64,000 nucleotides of DNA from Granulicella pectinivorans (GTDB lineage: Bacteria > Acidobacteriota > Terriglobia > Terriglobales > Acidobacteriaceae). The stretch spans positions 124,001 through 188,000 of the forward strand of contig NZ_FOZL01000001.1 in assembly GCF_900114625.1 (NCBI RefSeq), read 5' to 3'. The notes below the pieces were generated by a model. That model made no database searches. It was given only the letters and a program-made list of their open reading frames with translations, and had not been told where the DNA came from. Shown piece after piece: positions 27,412-37,148 of this stretch. Every line of letters starts with the position of its first letter. Position 1 is the first letter of the stretch. A program made the position numbers and the translations under genes.

Positions 27412-27582
27412 TGCACCATTTTTGGTGCAGCTTCCAGGACCGTTTGTAATCGTGGTCTTCTAAAGGACTTCGCCGAGCGCGATGCGAAAATCCCAATGTT
27501 TCACCAGAAGATTTTTGTTCATTTTGGACGCTAATTTTTGGGATTTTGTATGGATAACGTGGCCATTGGGTGGTGAAAAGCG
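27412..27582 (+). repeat. 172-bp 3'-flanking element, copy 2 (inverted partner at 25613-25784)
   Basis: It begins 6 bp after the cytochrome stop with the hairpin TGCACC-ATTTTT-GGTGCA (27412-27429). It continues with GCTTCCAGGAC and ends near the GGTGAAAAGCGC segment. The AAAATCCCA/TGGGATTTT inverted repeat is conserved, as is TTATCCATA (complement at 27549-27557). Orientation relative to the gene before it is the same as for copy 1, so the two copies form inverted ends of a ~1.97-kb unit. Confidence 0.85.
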
Positions 27583-27735
27583 CGTACGTTGTGCGGATGG
27601 GGCTGCGGGGTGGGTGGCGGCGGTACGATTCCCTTTCGGGAATCCGTGGAGGAGCGCAAAGGCTGACGGGTTGTGGCCTGGCTGAAGCCAGGCCCTTCCG
27701 TTTTCCGCTCTCTTCAGGGTTCGGTGGTGCACCCC
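27583..27735. repeat. intergenic stretch with perfect hairpin GGCCTGGC-TGAA-GCCAGGCC
   Basis: Within the 376-bp gap between the cytochrome and DUF3606 genes, a perfect 8-bp stem (27675-27682 with 27687-27694) with a TGAA loop is followed by a pyrimidine tract. Nothing else in the stretch looks coding. Confidence 0.5.
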
Positions 27736-27761
27736 CTTCGCGACGGTGGGCTGTCGCGAAG
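27736..27761 (-). terminator. hairpin downstream of the DUF3606 gene
   Basis: A perfect 9-bp stem CTTCGCGAC/GTCGCGAAG (27736-27744 with 27753-27761) lies 21 bp beyond the stop of the gene at 27782-28021. There is no T-run, so it could be a palindromic site instead. Confidence 0.5.
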
Positions 27762-27781
27762 GCGGGCACGATCGTCCTGGT

Positions 27782-28021
27782 TTAGGTGAGGTTGACTTCG
27801 TGTTTGGCGAGGGCGGCGCGGATTTTGACGACGTGGGTGCCGTGGGTCCGGATGGCCTCGTGGAGGATCTGACCGGTGACGCCGAACTCCTTGGACCAAT
27901 AGGCGATGTCGGATGCCATCTTGGGGTTGATCTCGTCGGGGTTGTGCGGGCTCTTGACGTGGGGGCCCTTGTGGGGCTCTTCTTCGAAGGGAATGGCGGA
28001 TGCGATGATTTCGTCGGACAT
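27782..28021 (-). CDS. DUF3606-family small protein
   Basis: The 79-residue product starts at ATG 28021 with an AGAGGAAC site. After a charged N-terminus (MSDEIIASAIPFEEEPHKGP) comes the DUF3606 core: NPDEINPKMASDIAYWSKEF, then GVTGQILHEAIRTHGTHVVK. The family is about 60 residues of a Trp-Lys-Phe helix-turn-helix-like layout with unknown function, common as single small genes in soil bacteria. Its 5' 130 bp plus ribosome site are repeated at 28739-28870, beyond the BrnT/BrnA pair. It is divergent from brnT with about 90 bp between starts. Confidence 0.8.
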   Translation of the reverse strand: MSDEIIASAIPFEEEPHKGPHVKSPHNPDEINPKMASDIAYWSKEFGVTGQILHEAIRTHGTHVVKIRAALAKHEVNLT

Positions 28022-28086
28022 TGTTCCTCTTTCGGGCTACAGACAGTTGGATGCCGTTCTTGTCCCAAGCGACCGCGAATCGTATA

Positions 28087-28098
28087 TACATATATGTA
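28087..28098. promoter_or_regulatory. palindrome TACATATATGTA upstream of brnT, possible autoregulatory operator
   Basis: This perfect 12-bp palindrome sits in an AT-rich tract 12 bp before the brnT GTG, in otherwise GC-rich DNA. BrnA proteins and BrnT-BrnA complexes are known to repress their own promoter, so this is the natural operator candidate (inference). Confidence 0.5.
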
Positions 28099-28110
28099 CA
28101 GGCGGTGCTC

Positions 28111-28398
28111 GTGCGCTTTGAATGGGATGAGGCGAAGGATCGCAGCAACTATCGGAAGCATGGCGTGGACTTTGGAACCGCGGCCCTCGTCTTCGACGAT
28201 CCACACTGCCTGATGGTGCAGGATCGCGAGGTGGATGGGGAGGCGCGGTGGCAAGCGACCGGATGGGTCGAAGGACTCTTCCTCGTGATCGTCGCGCACA
28301 CGCTCCACAATGACGAAGGCGAGGAGATCATTCGAATTATTTCAGCGCGGGAGGTGACTACCCATGAGAGGAGACAGTATGAAGGCAGACACTTCTAA
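28111..28398 (+). CDS. brnT: BrnT-family ribonuclease toxin
   Basis: The 95-residue RelE-fold toxin cleaves RNA and arrests growth when its antitoxin is lost. The start is GTG 28111 (a GTG 6 bp upstream is possible). Family features are the opening RFEWDEAKDRSNYRKHGVDF, then FGTAALVFDDPHCL, the central GEARWQATG, and the C-terminal IIRIISAREVTTHERRQYEG. The length matches the family (about 90). The gene overlaps brnA by 20 nt. The long in-frame extension to 28021 runs into the duplicated DUF3606 leader and is not likely translated. An AT-rich palindrome precedes the start. Confidence 0.88.
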   Translation: MRFEWDEAKDRSNYRKHGVDFGTAALVFDDPHCLMVQDREVDGEARWQATGWVEGLFLVIVAHTLHNDEGEEIIRIISAREVTTHERRQYEGRHF

Positions 28399-28705
28399 AG
28401 AACCGAAGATGGTGGTGTATCGGCGGAATCCAGGCGACCCGCTGACGGAGCGGCAGAAGGCCAATATCGCGGAGTTGCTGGCGAATCCGAATCGGGTGAT
28501 CGACACGTCGGATATTCCGGAGTTGTCCGAGGAGGCCTGGAAGACCGCGGTGCGCGGGAAGTTCTACCGGCCGGTGAAGAAGGCGGTGAGTCTGCGTCTG
28601 GATGCGGATGTGATCGCATGGCTGAAGAGAGATGGCGAGGGATATCAGACGCGGGCAAACCGGATGCTGCGGGAGTTGATGTTGAAGGATATGAAGTCGG
28701 CTTAA
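28379..28705 (+). CDS. brnA: BrnA-family antitoxin
   Basis: The 108-residue antitoxin neutralises BrnT and represses the operon. Start ATG 28379 is chosen because GAGAGGAG lies 5 nt upstream; an ATG 15 bp earlier has no such site. The N-terminal part binds toxin (MVVYRRNPGDPLTERQKANI), and an acidic middle (DTSDIPELSEEAWKTA) follows. The C-terminus KKAVSLRLDADVIAWLKRDG with TRANRMLRELMLKDM is the ribbon-helix-helix DNA-binding domain typical of BrnA. It overlaps brnT by 20 nt, in the toxin-first order usual for this family. Confidence 0.88.
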   Translation: MKADTSKEPKMVVYRRNPGDPLTERQKANIAELLANPNRVIDTSDIPELSEEAWKTAVRGKFYRPVKKAVSLRLDADVIAWLKRDGEGYQTRANRMLRELMLKDMKSA

Positions 28706-28722
28706 GCTTCTGCCGTTCTGCG

Positions 28723-28854
28723 CTATGCTAGCGGGGGAATGTCGGATGCCATCCTGGGGTTGATCTCGTCGGGGTTGTGCGGGCTCTTGACGTGGGGGCC
28801 CTTGTGGGGCTCTTCTTCAAAGAGAATGGCGGATGCGATGATTTCGTCGGACAC
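28723..28854 (-). pseudogene. truncated duplicate of the DUF3606 gene 5' end
   Basis: Positions 28739-28870 repeat 27906-28036 with only a few differences. The copied frame reads GTG instead of ATG at its start and keeps the AGAGGAAC site and the MSDEIIASAI...EINPRMASDI segment. It then leaves the homology and stops after five unrelated residues (43 residues in total). The DUF3606 core is lost, so it is best seen as a fragment. With the intact gene it flanks brnT-brnA as a direct repeat of period about 833 bp. Confidence 0.8.
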
Positions 28855-29013
28855 GTGTTCCTCTTTCGGGTTCTGTTAACTGGATGTACGTGGCGCCAGA
28901 GGAGATGTACCTTATCGGGATTTCGGTTATCCAGGCGGGCATAGATGGACGTAGAGGGACATGTTGGGACATCAGGAACGGTGATAAAGTCGTTAGGGGA
29001 AGAGGAACTAAGC

Positions 29014-29196
29014 ATGCCTGATCATCTCCAAAGCCTTATCGATGCCGCCCGCTCTCGCGCGATGTCCCCAGAGGAACATCAGGCGCAACGACGCAGTTTT
29101 GCGTATGGCAATACGAAAATCGGAAATGATCGCGTGACGCGCGAAATGGTGGATGCGCAGGACGAACTTCTCCTGATAGAAGCGCAAACTAGGTGA
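29014..29196 (+). CDS. small protein of unknown function, antitoxin-like context
   Basis: This 60-residue protein starts at ATG 29014 with AGAGGAAC and 6-nt spacing; a longer frame from 28945 lacks a site. Sequence MPDHLQSLIDAARSRAMSPE is followed by EEHQAQRRSFAYGNTKIGND and a helical, acidic end. The R-S-F-A-Y-G-N core recalls small uncharacterised proteins found singly in many genomes; no domain can be named. The stop overlaps the start of the next micro-ORF by one nt (TGATG), implying translational coupling. It is the first gene of an AT-richer segment leading into the methyltransferase. Confidence 0.65.
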   Translation: MPDHLQSLIDAARSRAMSPEEHQAQRRSFAYGNTKIGNDRVTREMVDAQDELLLIEAQTR

Positions 29197-29336
29197 TGGC
29201 TGACAAGGTGCGGCACAACCAGCACTTGAAACTGCGGTTATCATTGCTCCCAGATTATGAGCCCAACAAGAAGAGCGCGAATAGTCTCAAACAGTGGAAG
29301 TCAGGAGACTCTGACGACAAGCGGAACACAGTTTAA
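29196..29336 (+). CDS. 46-residue micro-ORF coupled to the preceding gene
   Basis: The ATG at 29196-29198 shares its A with the preceding stop (TGATG), the usual arrangement for coupled genes. The product, MADKVRHNQHLKLRLSLLPD followed by YEPNKKSANSLKQWKSGDSD and a short end, is basic and hydrophilic with no recognised domain. It ends 20 bp before the methyltransferase start. Whether it is translated is not shown; the coupling geometry and lack of another gene in the space are the evidence. Confidence 0.45.
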   Translation: MADKVRHNQHLKLRLSLLPDYEPNKKSANSLKQWKSGDSDDKRNTV

Positions 29337-29356
29337 GAAACGAGGTAGTCTCCAAT

Positions 29357-30592
29357 ATGCGGCATGTTTGGTCATTTTTCTCAGGCGCAATGGGGTTGGA
29401 TCTAGGGCTGGAGAAAGCAGGCCTAGCGCCGAGTGTGTGCGTTGAGTTGGATGGCTTTTGTTGCGAGACAATCAGGCGGAACAGGCCGGATGTAGCGCTC
29501 ATTCAGAAAGATATTGCATCTCTATCAGGAGCCTCGCTCCGCGAATTGACCGGAGTTACCGGCGACGTTTTCCTTATGGCAGGAGGTCCTCCATGCCAAA
29601 GCTTTTCATCCGGAGGAAAACGGCAGTCATTGACCGACGCTCGTGGCAATCTGGTGATGGAATATCTTCGCCTAATAGAAGAGATTAGACCCAAATTTTT
29701 CATTCTTGAGAATGTGGCAAATCTCATTACCTCCGCATTGCGACACAGAGCCATCCAGGATCGTCCCGGACAACACTGGAATCTGAAACAATATGGAGAC
29801 ATAAGAAAAGCTGGGAAGGCTAGCCTTCTTGACGAAGATGAATTATCTGGGACTGTTATACGAGCTATTTTAGCCCGAGTTAATGAACTTGGATATGGCG
29901 TCACCTTCGGCATACTCGATTCTCGTGACTTTGGCGCTCCCCAACGACGCTTGAGATTTGTTCTGCTCGGCAGTAGAGACGGAAAGCAACTCGCATTGCC
30001 TACACCAACACACGGCGAAGGCAAAATACCCTTCAATACGCTTCAAGATTCGATATCAGACCTCGAACACAATCCCGGGCCACATTCTGAATACACCCCT
30101 AAGATCAAGTATTTTTTCAATTTGATCCATCCGGGGGGTAATTGGAGATCTCTACCGAAGGAACATCAGCGCTCCGCTATGGGTGATTCTTTCGCATCTG
30201 GTGGAGGAAAGACAGGGTTCTTTAGACGTCTAGATTGGGCTAATCAAAGCCCAACAATACCTGGCCGGGCGAACCGGAAAGCCACAGGGCTTTGTCATCC
30301 CACCCAACTAAGGCCACTATCTGTAAGAGAATGCGCGCGACTTCAGGGCTTCCCTGATGATTGGTGGTTTGATGGTCCGATGAATCAGCAATACCAGCAA
30401 ATTGGAAATGCTGTCCCAGTAGCAATGGGAGAAGCGATTGGTTTGGCTGTCGCTCAGCGGAAAACATTACGCGAACCGCTCGGCTTTGACGTCCTTCTTG
30501 AAGCTGCCGCTAAGCGTTTGCGTAACTCCGCCCGGAACCACAAAGCGGGTGCAAAGAAAGTGATGGCGTCAGAAGAACTTCTATTTGTATAG
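29357..30592 (+). CDS. DNA (cytosine-5) methyltransferase of a type II restriction-modification system
   Basis: This C5-cytosine methyltransferase protects host DNA from the adjacent nuclease. The 411-residue product contains motif I (WSFFSGAMGLDLGLEKAG) and motif IV with catalytic Cys80 (GGPPCQSFSSGGKR). Motif VI is ILENV, motif VIII is FGAPQRRLRFVLLG, and a variable target-recognition region lies at about 240-310. Motif IX is RECARLQGFPDDW and motif X is GNAVPVAMGEAIG. Length and motif order are normal. Codon use is markedly AT-richer than in flanking genes, pointing to horizontal transfer. The next gene starts 3 bp after the stop. The target sequence cannot be predicted from sequence alone. 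Confidence 0.92.
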   Translation: MRHVWSFFSGAMGLDLGLEKAGLAPSVCVELDGFCCETIRRNRPDVALIQKDIASLSGASLRELTGVTGDVFLMAGGPPCQSFSSGGKRQSLTDARGNLVMEYLRLIEEIRPKFFILENVANLITSALRHRAIQDRPGQHWNLKQYGDIRKAGKASLLDEDELSGTVIRAILARVNELGYGVTFGILDSRDFGAPQRRLRFVLLGSRDGKQLALPTPTHGEGKIPFNTLQDSISDLEHNPGPHSEYTPKIKYFFNLIHPGGNWRSLPKEHQRSAMGDSFASGGGKTGFFRRLDWANQSPTIPGRANRKATGLCHPTQLRPLSVRECARLQGFPDDWWFDGPMNQQYQQIGNAVPVAMGEAIGLAVAQRKTLREPLGFDVLLEAAAKRLRNSARNHKAGAKKVMASEELLFV

Positions 30593-30594
30593 CC

Positions 30595-31764
30595 ATGACA
30601 GATCTCCTATTCCTACCTAAGAAGAACCCAATTCAAAGAGTGAATGCGAAGCTCCTTGCCAGACTAAGGAGCGCGCAGGACGATCACTTATTCAAGGAGT
30701 TTGGGACATCCGCCGATCTTCTCGACAAAGTATTTGCTGACCTAAAGTTAGCCATATCGGCTCCTGCAGAATTGAGCGATTCCCCATCGGCTCATCTGGC
30801 TGATATGGATTTCAGAAATCTTATCGAACTTGTAAGTACTATATTGCAATCTAGTGGATTGCCAAATGAATCTATAACTCAGCAGGCGGCACTGGTCTCT
30901 CAGCGCTTGCAATTAGTAGCTGCTTTTTCCGATCCGAATGCAGTCTTGACACGTGTTACGAAGAAAGTAACCGATATAGTTCGGACTTTCCCAAAGACGG
31001 AAAAAGATATCGAATGCGGACGTAATCCTGGGGATGTCCTCGACCCTTATATCTTGGCTGCTAGTCAGATATTGCTTCATGGTGGAGATTTTGAGAAGGC
31101 CATTGAGACCACGGTGGGACATAAAGCTATCATGATCATCGAAGGCCTCCTTGGACATCTCCATGAAGACATCGTCGGCGAAATGCGGGGTAACGTGAGG
31201 GTACCTGAACCCAGAGGAACTCACCAGGAGATGCTCGATCTGGAGACTAATCCGTTCCCAGGTGCCGACGTAGTACAGCCTCCTTTCGATACAAATTCCC
31301 AACTCCGATTCCATCAAGTCAAGAGCAAAACAGGCTCCGCTAAGGGTGGAGATGGGAAACGGCTAGGTGAACAACTCAAACGGCTCCAAGATTATTATGG
31401 CGGCAGTATTTTTTATGACGCTCTTATCGGAAATACTCTCCGGGGCCACAGGTCTCGTTCCGGGGTGGAACGGGCGGCTCCCGGAGTAGTTGTCCTGGTC
31501 GGAGATGCGGCATTCCGTGAACTAACCAGAAGGGCGGTGGGGCCACAACTTTTGCTGCGCCTTTACCAAGCTTCTTTCCAGCAGGTAGCCGATGAATCGG
31601 GCTACAGAGTAGAAACGATGGCATCAGCAATCGTTATGGCATTCAGCGCGCGAGCACTCGCAGCTGGAGACTCATTTGTCGAGACTGTCCTAGATGCCTC
31701 TACAAAAGGCCCCGTGGAATTTCAAGACAGCAGAGCCAACTCAAAAATCGTCGACACTATCTAG
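30595..31764 (+). CDS. probable type II restriction endonuclease, PD-(D/E/Q)xK-like
   Basis: This 389-residue protein starts 2 bp after the methyltransferase stop, the usual place for the partner nuclease. I do not recognise a named restriction enzyme family. A candidate catalytic core is FPGADVV (Asp225) followed 16 residues later by HQVKSKTG, i.e. a D...QxK variant (Gln241, Lys243) of the PD-(D/E)xK fold, then a Gly/Lys-rich helix start KGGDGKRLGEQLKRL. The N-terminal ~200 residues are helical. Upstream acidic residues (Glu183, Glu191) could also contribute to metal binding. It is AT-rich like its neighbour and ends 80 bp before the gyrA stop (convergent). Confidence 0.7.
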   Translation: MTDLLFLPKKNPIQRVNAKLLARLRSAQDDHLFKEFGTSADLLDKVFADLKLAISAPAELSDSPSAHLADMDFRNLIELVSTILQSSGLPNESITQQAALVSQRLQLVAAFSDPNAVLTRVTKKVTDIVRTFPKTEKDIECGRNPGDVLDPYILAASQILLHGGDFEKAIETTVGHKAIMIIEGLLGHLHEDIVGEMRGNVRVPEPRGTHQEMLDLETNPFPGADVVQPPFDTNSQLRFHQVKSKTGSAKGGDGKRLGEQLKRLQDYYGGSIFYDALIGNTLRGHRSRSGVERAAPGVVVLVGDAAFRELTRRAVGPQLLLRLYQASFQQVADESGYRVETMASAIVMAFSARALAAGDSFVETVLDASTKGPVEFQDSRANSKIVDTI

Positions 31765-31824
31765 ACAAATCCTACAGACCATTTGGGAAGATGCGCGGCG
31801 GCTCCTAATACATAACCCTGCAGC

Positions 31825-31844
31825 GCTGATCTACTCAACCTCGA

Positions 31845-31854
<10 letters not shown>
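31825..31854. terminator. hairpin overlapping the gyrA stop codon
   Basis: A perfect 9-bp stem GCTGATCTA/TAGATCAGC (31825-31833 with 31846-31854) includes the gyrA stop codon, between the convergent nuclease and gyrA genes. No T-run follows on either strand, so efficiency is doubtful. Confidence 0.45.
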
Positions 31855-34874
<3,020 letters not shown>

Positions 34875-35007
34875 AACGTATCCCTCCATTATAGAGGGTT
34901 TTGTGTGTGAAAACGGGTCCAGGCCGCGGGGTTCGCGGGGGATGGGGAGATCGGTGTTTTATGCGCTGAAATGGGGGTATAGTGCCTTTGGAAGAAGGAG
35001 TTGGGGC

Positions 35008-36564
35008 TTGACGGATATGCGGATGAGAATGGCGGTTTTGGCGGTGGGTGTGCTGGCGCTGGGAATCCCGGCGGCGGGGCAGACGGTGCGGACGCGGGAT
35101 GGGCTGGTGAGCGGAGTGAAGATGGAGGGAGTCACCAGCTTCAAGGGGATTCCGTTTGCAGCTCCTCCGGTGGGGGAGTTGCGGTGGCGGCCCCCGATGA
35201 TGGTCGATCCGTGGACCGGGGTGAAGAAGGCAGACCATTTTTCGGCGAGTTGCATGCAGACGATCCGGAAGGACGGGCTGCCATGGACGACGGAGTTCCT
35301 GGCGCAGGAGGCGCCGAGCGAGGATTGCCTGTATCTGAACGTGTGGGCTCCGGCGGGTGGAGGGATGAAGAGGCCGGTGCTGGTATGGGTTCATGGGGGA
35401 GCGTTCGTGGAGGGGTCGGGCGCGGCGGCGGTGTATGACGGTGAGGCGCTGGCGAAGAAGGGGATCGTGGTGGTGACGATCAACTACCGACTGGGCGCGT
35501 TCGGGTTCATGGCGCATCCGGCGCTGACGGCTGAGTCTCCGCAGCATGCTTCGGGAGACTATGGGCTGATGGACGTGGTCGCCGCGCTGAAGTGGGTGAA
35601 GGAGAATATCGGCGCGTTTGGGGGCGATGCGGCGCAGGTGACGGTGGCGGGACAGTCGGCGGGGGCACAGATTGTGGTGGACCTGACGGCTTCGCCGATG
35701 GCGAAGGGGCTGTTTCGGGGGGCGATCATCGAGAGTGGGGCTTTCCTGGCGCCGCCGATGAGCGACACGTTGCAGGATGCCGAGGAGAAGGGTGTAGCGT
35801 TCGCCGGGGCGGCGGGGGCACAGACACTGAAGGATCTGCGTGCGATGGATGCGGGAGCACTGGTTGCGCTGTATGCGCGGGCGGGGGTTCACTTCCGTCC
35901 GGATGTGGATGGGTGGATGCTGATGGAGACGGTGAGCAGCGCGTTCGCGGCGGGACGGCAGAACGATGTTCCGACGATCGATGGCATGGTGGCGGATGAG
36001 GGGAGTTCGTCGAAGACCTATGGGAAGACGACGGTCGCGGAGTATGCGGCGATGGCGCAGAAGACCTATGGGGCGCAGGTGGCGGACTATCTGCGGCTGT
36101 ATCCGGGGAAGACGGACGCGGAGGCCGGGGAGTCGATGAAGGCGAGTGCGCGGGATATGGGGCTGGTGTCGATGAACCTATGGGCGGAGAAGAGGGGGCA
36201 GACGGCTCGGACGGCAGCCTACACCTATTACTTCGACCGGGCTATTCCATGGCCGGAGCATCCGGAGTACCAGGCGTTTCACTCTGGGGAGATTCCGTAT
36301 GTGCTGGGAAACCTTGCGGTGCTGAAGAGGCCTTATACGTCGACGGATTCGACGCTGGAGAAGGTGGCCTCGGGGTATTGGGTGAACTTTGTGCGGACGG
36401 GCGATCCAAATGGGGGGAGCCTGCCGATGTGGCAGGCGGTGAAGGCCGGAGAGCATAGAACGATGGAACTGGGGGCGGTGATCGGGCCACGCCCGGTGAC
36501 GAGCGGGGAGAAGATGCGGTTCTGGGGGGCGTATTTGCTCGCGCAGAGCACGGCTGGGCGGTAG
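35008..36564 (+). CDS. exported type B carboxylesterase
   Basis: This serine hydrolase of the carboxylesterase/lipase (COesterase) family is 518 residues long. It starts at TTG 35008 with AAGGAG 7 nt upstream; the signal peptide (MAVLAVGVLALGIPAAGQ) ends near residue 25. Family motifs are FKGIPFAAPPVGELRWRPP, SEDCLYLNVWAPAG, the oxyanion-hole HGGAFVEGSG, the nucleophile elbow GQSAGAQ, and IIESGAF. The likely acid is the Glu of DGMVADEGSS, and the catalytic His is in EYQAFHSGEIPYVLGN. It is exported and would cleave ester bonds of an unknown substrate. It is divergent from gyrA with 133 bp between starts. Confidence 0.92.
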   Translation: MTDMRMRMAVLAVGVLALGIPAAGQTVRTRDGLVSGVKMEGVTSFKGIPFAAPPVGELRWRPPMMVDPWTGVKKADHFSASCMQTIRKDGLPWTTEFLAQEAPSEDCLYLNVWAPAGGGMKRPVLVWVHGGAFVEGSGAAAVYDGEALAKKGIVVVTINYRLGAFGFMAHPALTAESPQHASGDYGLMDVVAALKWVKENIGAFGGDAAQVTVAGQSAGAQIVVDLTASPMAKGLFRGAIIESGAFLAPPMSDTLQDAEEKGVAFAGAAGAQTLKDLRAMDAGALVALYARAGVHFRPDVDGWMLMETVSSAFAAGRQNDVPTIDGMVADEGSSSKTYGKTTVAEYAAMAQKTYGAQVADYLRLYPGKTDAEAGESMKASARDMGLVSMNLWAEKRGQTARTAAYTYYFDRAIPWPEHPEYQAFHSGEIPYVLGNLAVLKRPYTSTDSTLEKVASGYWVNFVRTGDPNGGSLPMWQAVKAGEHRTMELGAVIGPRPVTSGEKMRFWGAYLLAQSTAGR

Positions 36565-37148
36565 ACGGAGGGTCTCGAGAAGAGACTTGCGATCGGCTTT
36601 GAGCAGCGAGCATGCACGGTTTTCGCAGGTAACGCGGAATGCTCCTTCCCTTCGAGGACGGTTTTGGTCGTGTGCTCGGACGATGCCTCCGTGGACTTGC
36701 GTCGATCTCAGATCGCACAAAAAACGGCTGGGTTTGCTAAGGTAGAGAGCGAGAGATAGTGTTCGAAGCCCGTTTGGCGAAGACCGAACGGCTGAGATCA
36801 CGGGGCGTAAGCCCGGTTCTGCCGAAAAAGGCAGAAGTCAAGACACATGCAGATCCCTTGCGGGGATGACTGCACACGAGACGACACCAAACCCAATTTC
36901 TTCCCACGCGGCCTGAGGCCGTGGCGCTTGTGCGCATCGACGCGTCGCCGATGGCGCGCCCCCGACGGCCTGAGAGTGGCGATCCGGAGGCGCTGTCCTT
37001 TGCTTTGGGGCCGGTTTTCCCGCCTCATGGACGATTGTTTTTTTGCGGACGGCTTTTAACCCCCAGATGGATCAGTAGTTGCGGTTAACACTTTAAGTTA
37101 ATCGACTGTTCATGGGACAGTAACACTCGCCGCGAATGATCGCAGCAT
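36565..37148 (+). other. 584-bp gene-free region with a run of short hairpins
   Basis: No credible gene is seen. Between 36768 and 36925 several stem-loops follow one another: GGGC/GCCC, TTCTGCC/GGCAGAA with a GAAAAA loop (about 36817-36836), a compound stem around TGCAG...CTGCA (36848-36873), and CGGCC/GGCCG (about 36909-36921). Short hairpins of this kind are typical of extragenic repeats in acidobacteria. The last 100 bp are AT-richer and presumably hold the promoter of the TonB receptor. Confidence 0.5.

Noticed and set aside
25613..27582. Similar ~50-residue peptides encoded by one open frame in both copies of the inverted element
   Set aside because: The differences are spread over all codon positions, with many amino-acid changes. 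The frame has no start or ribosome site in common, so a non-coding element explains the similarity better.
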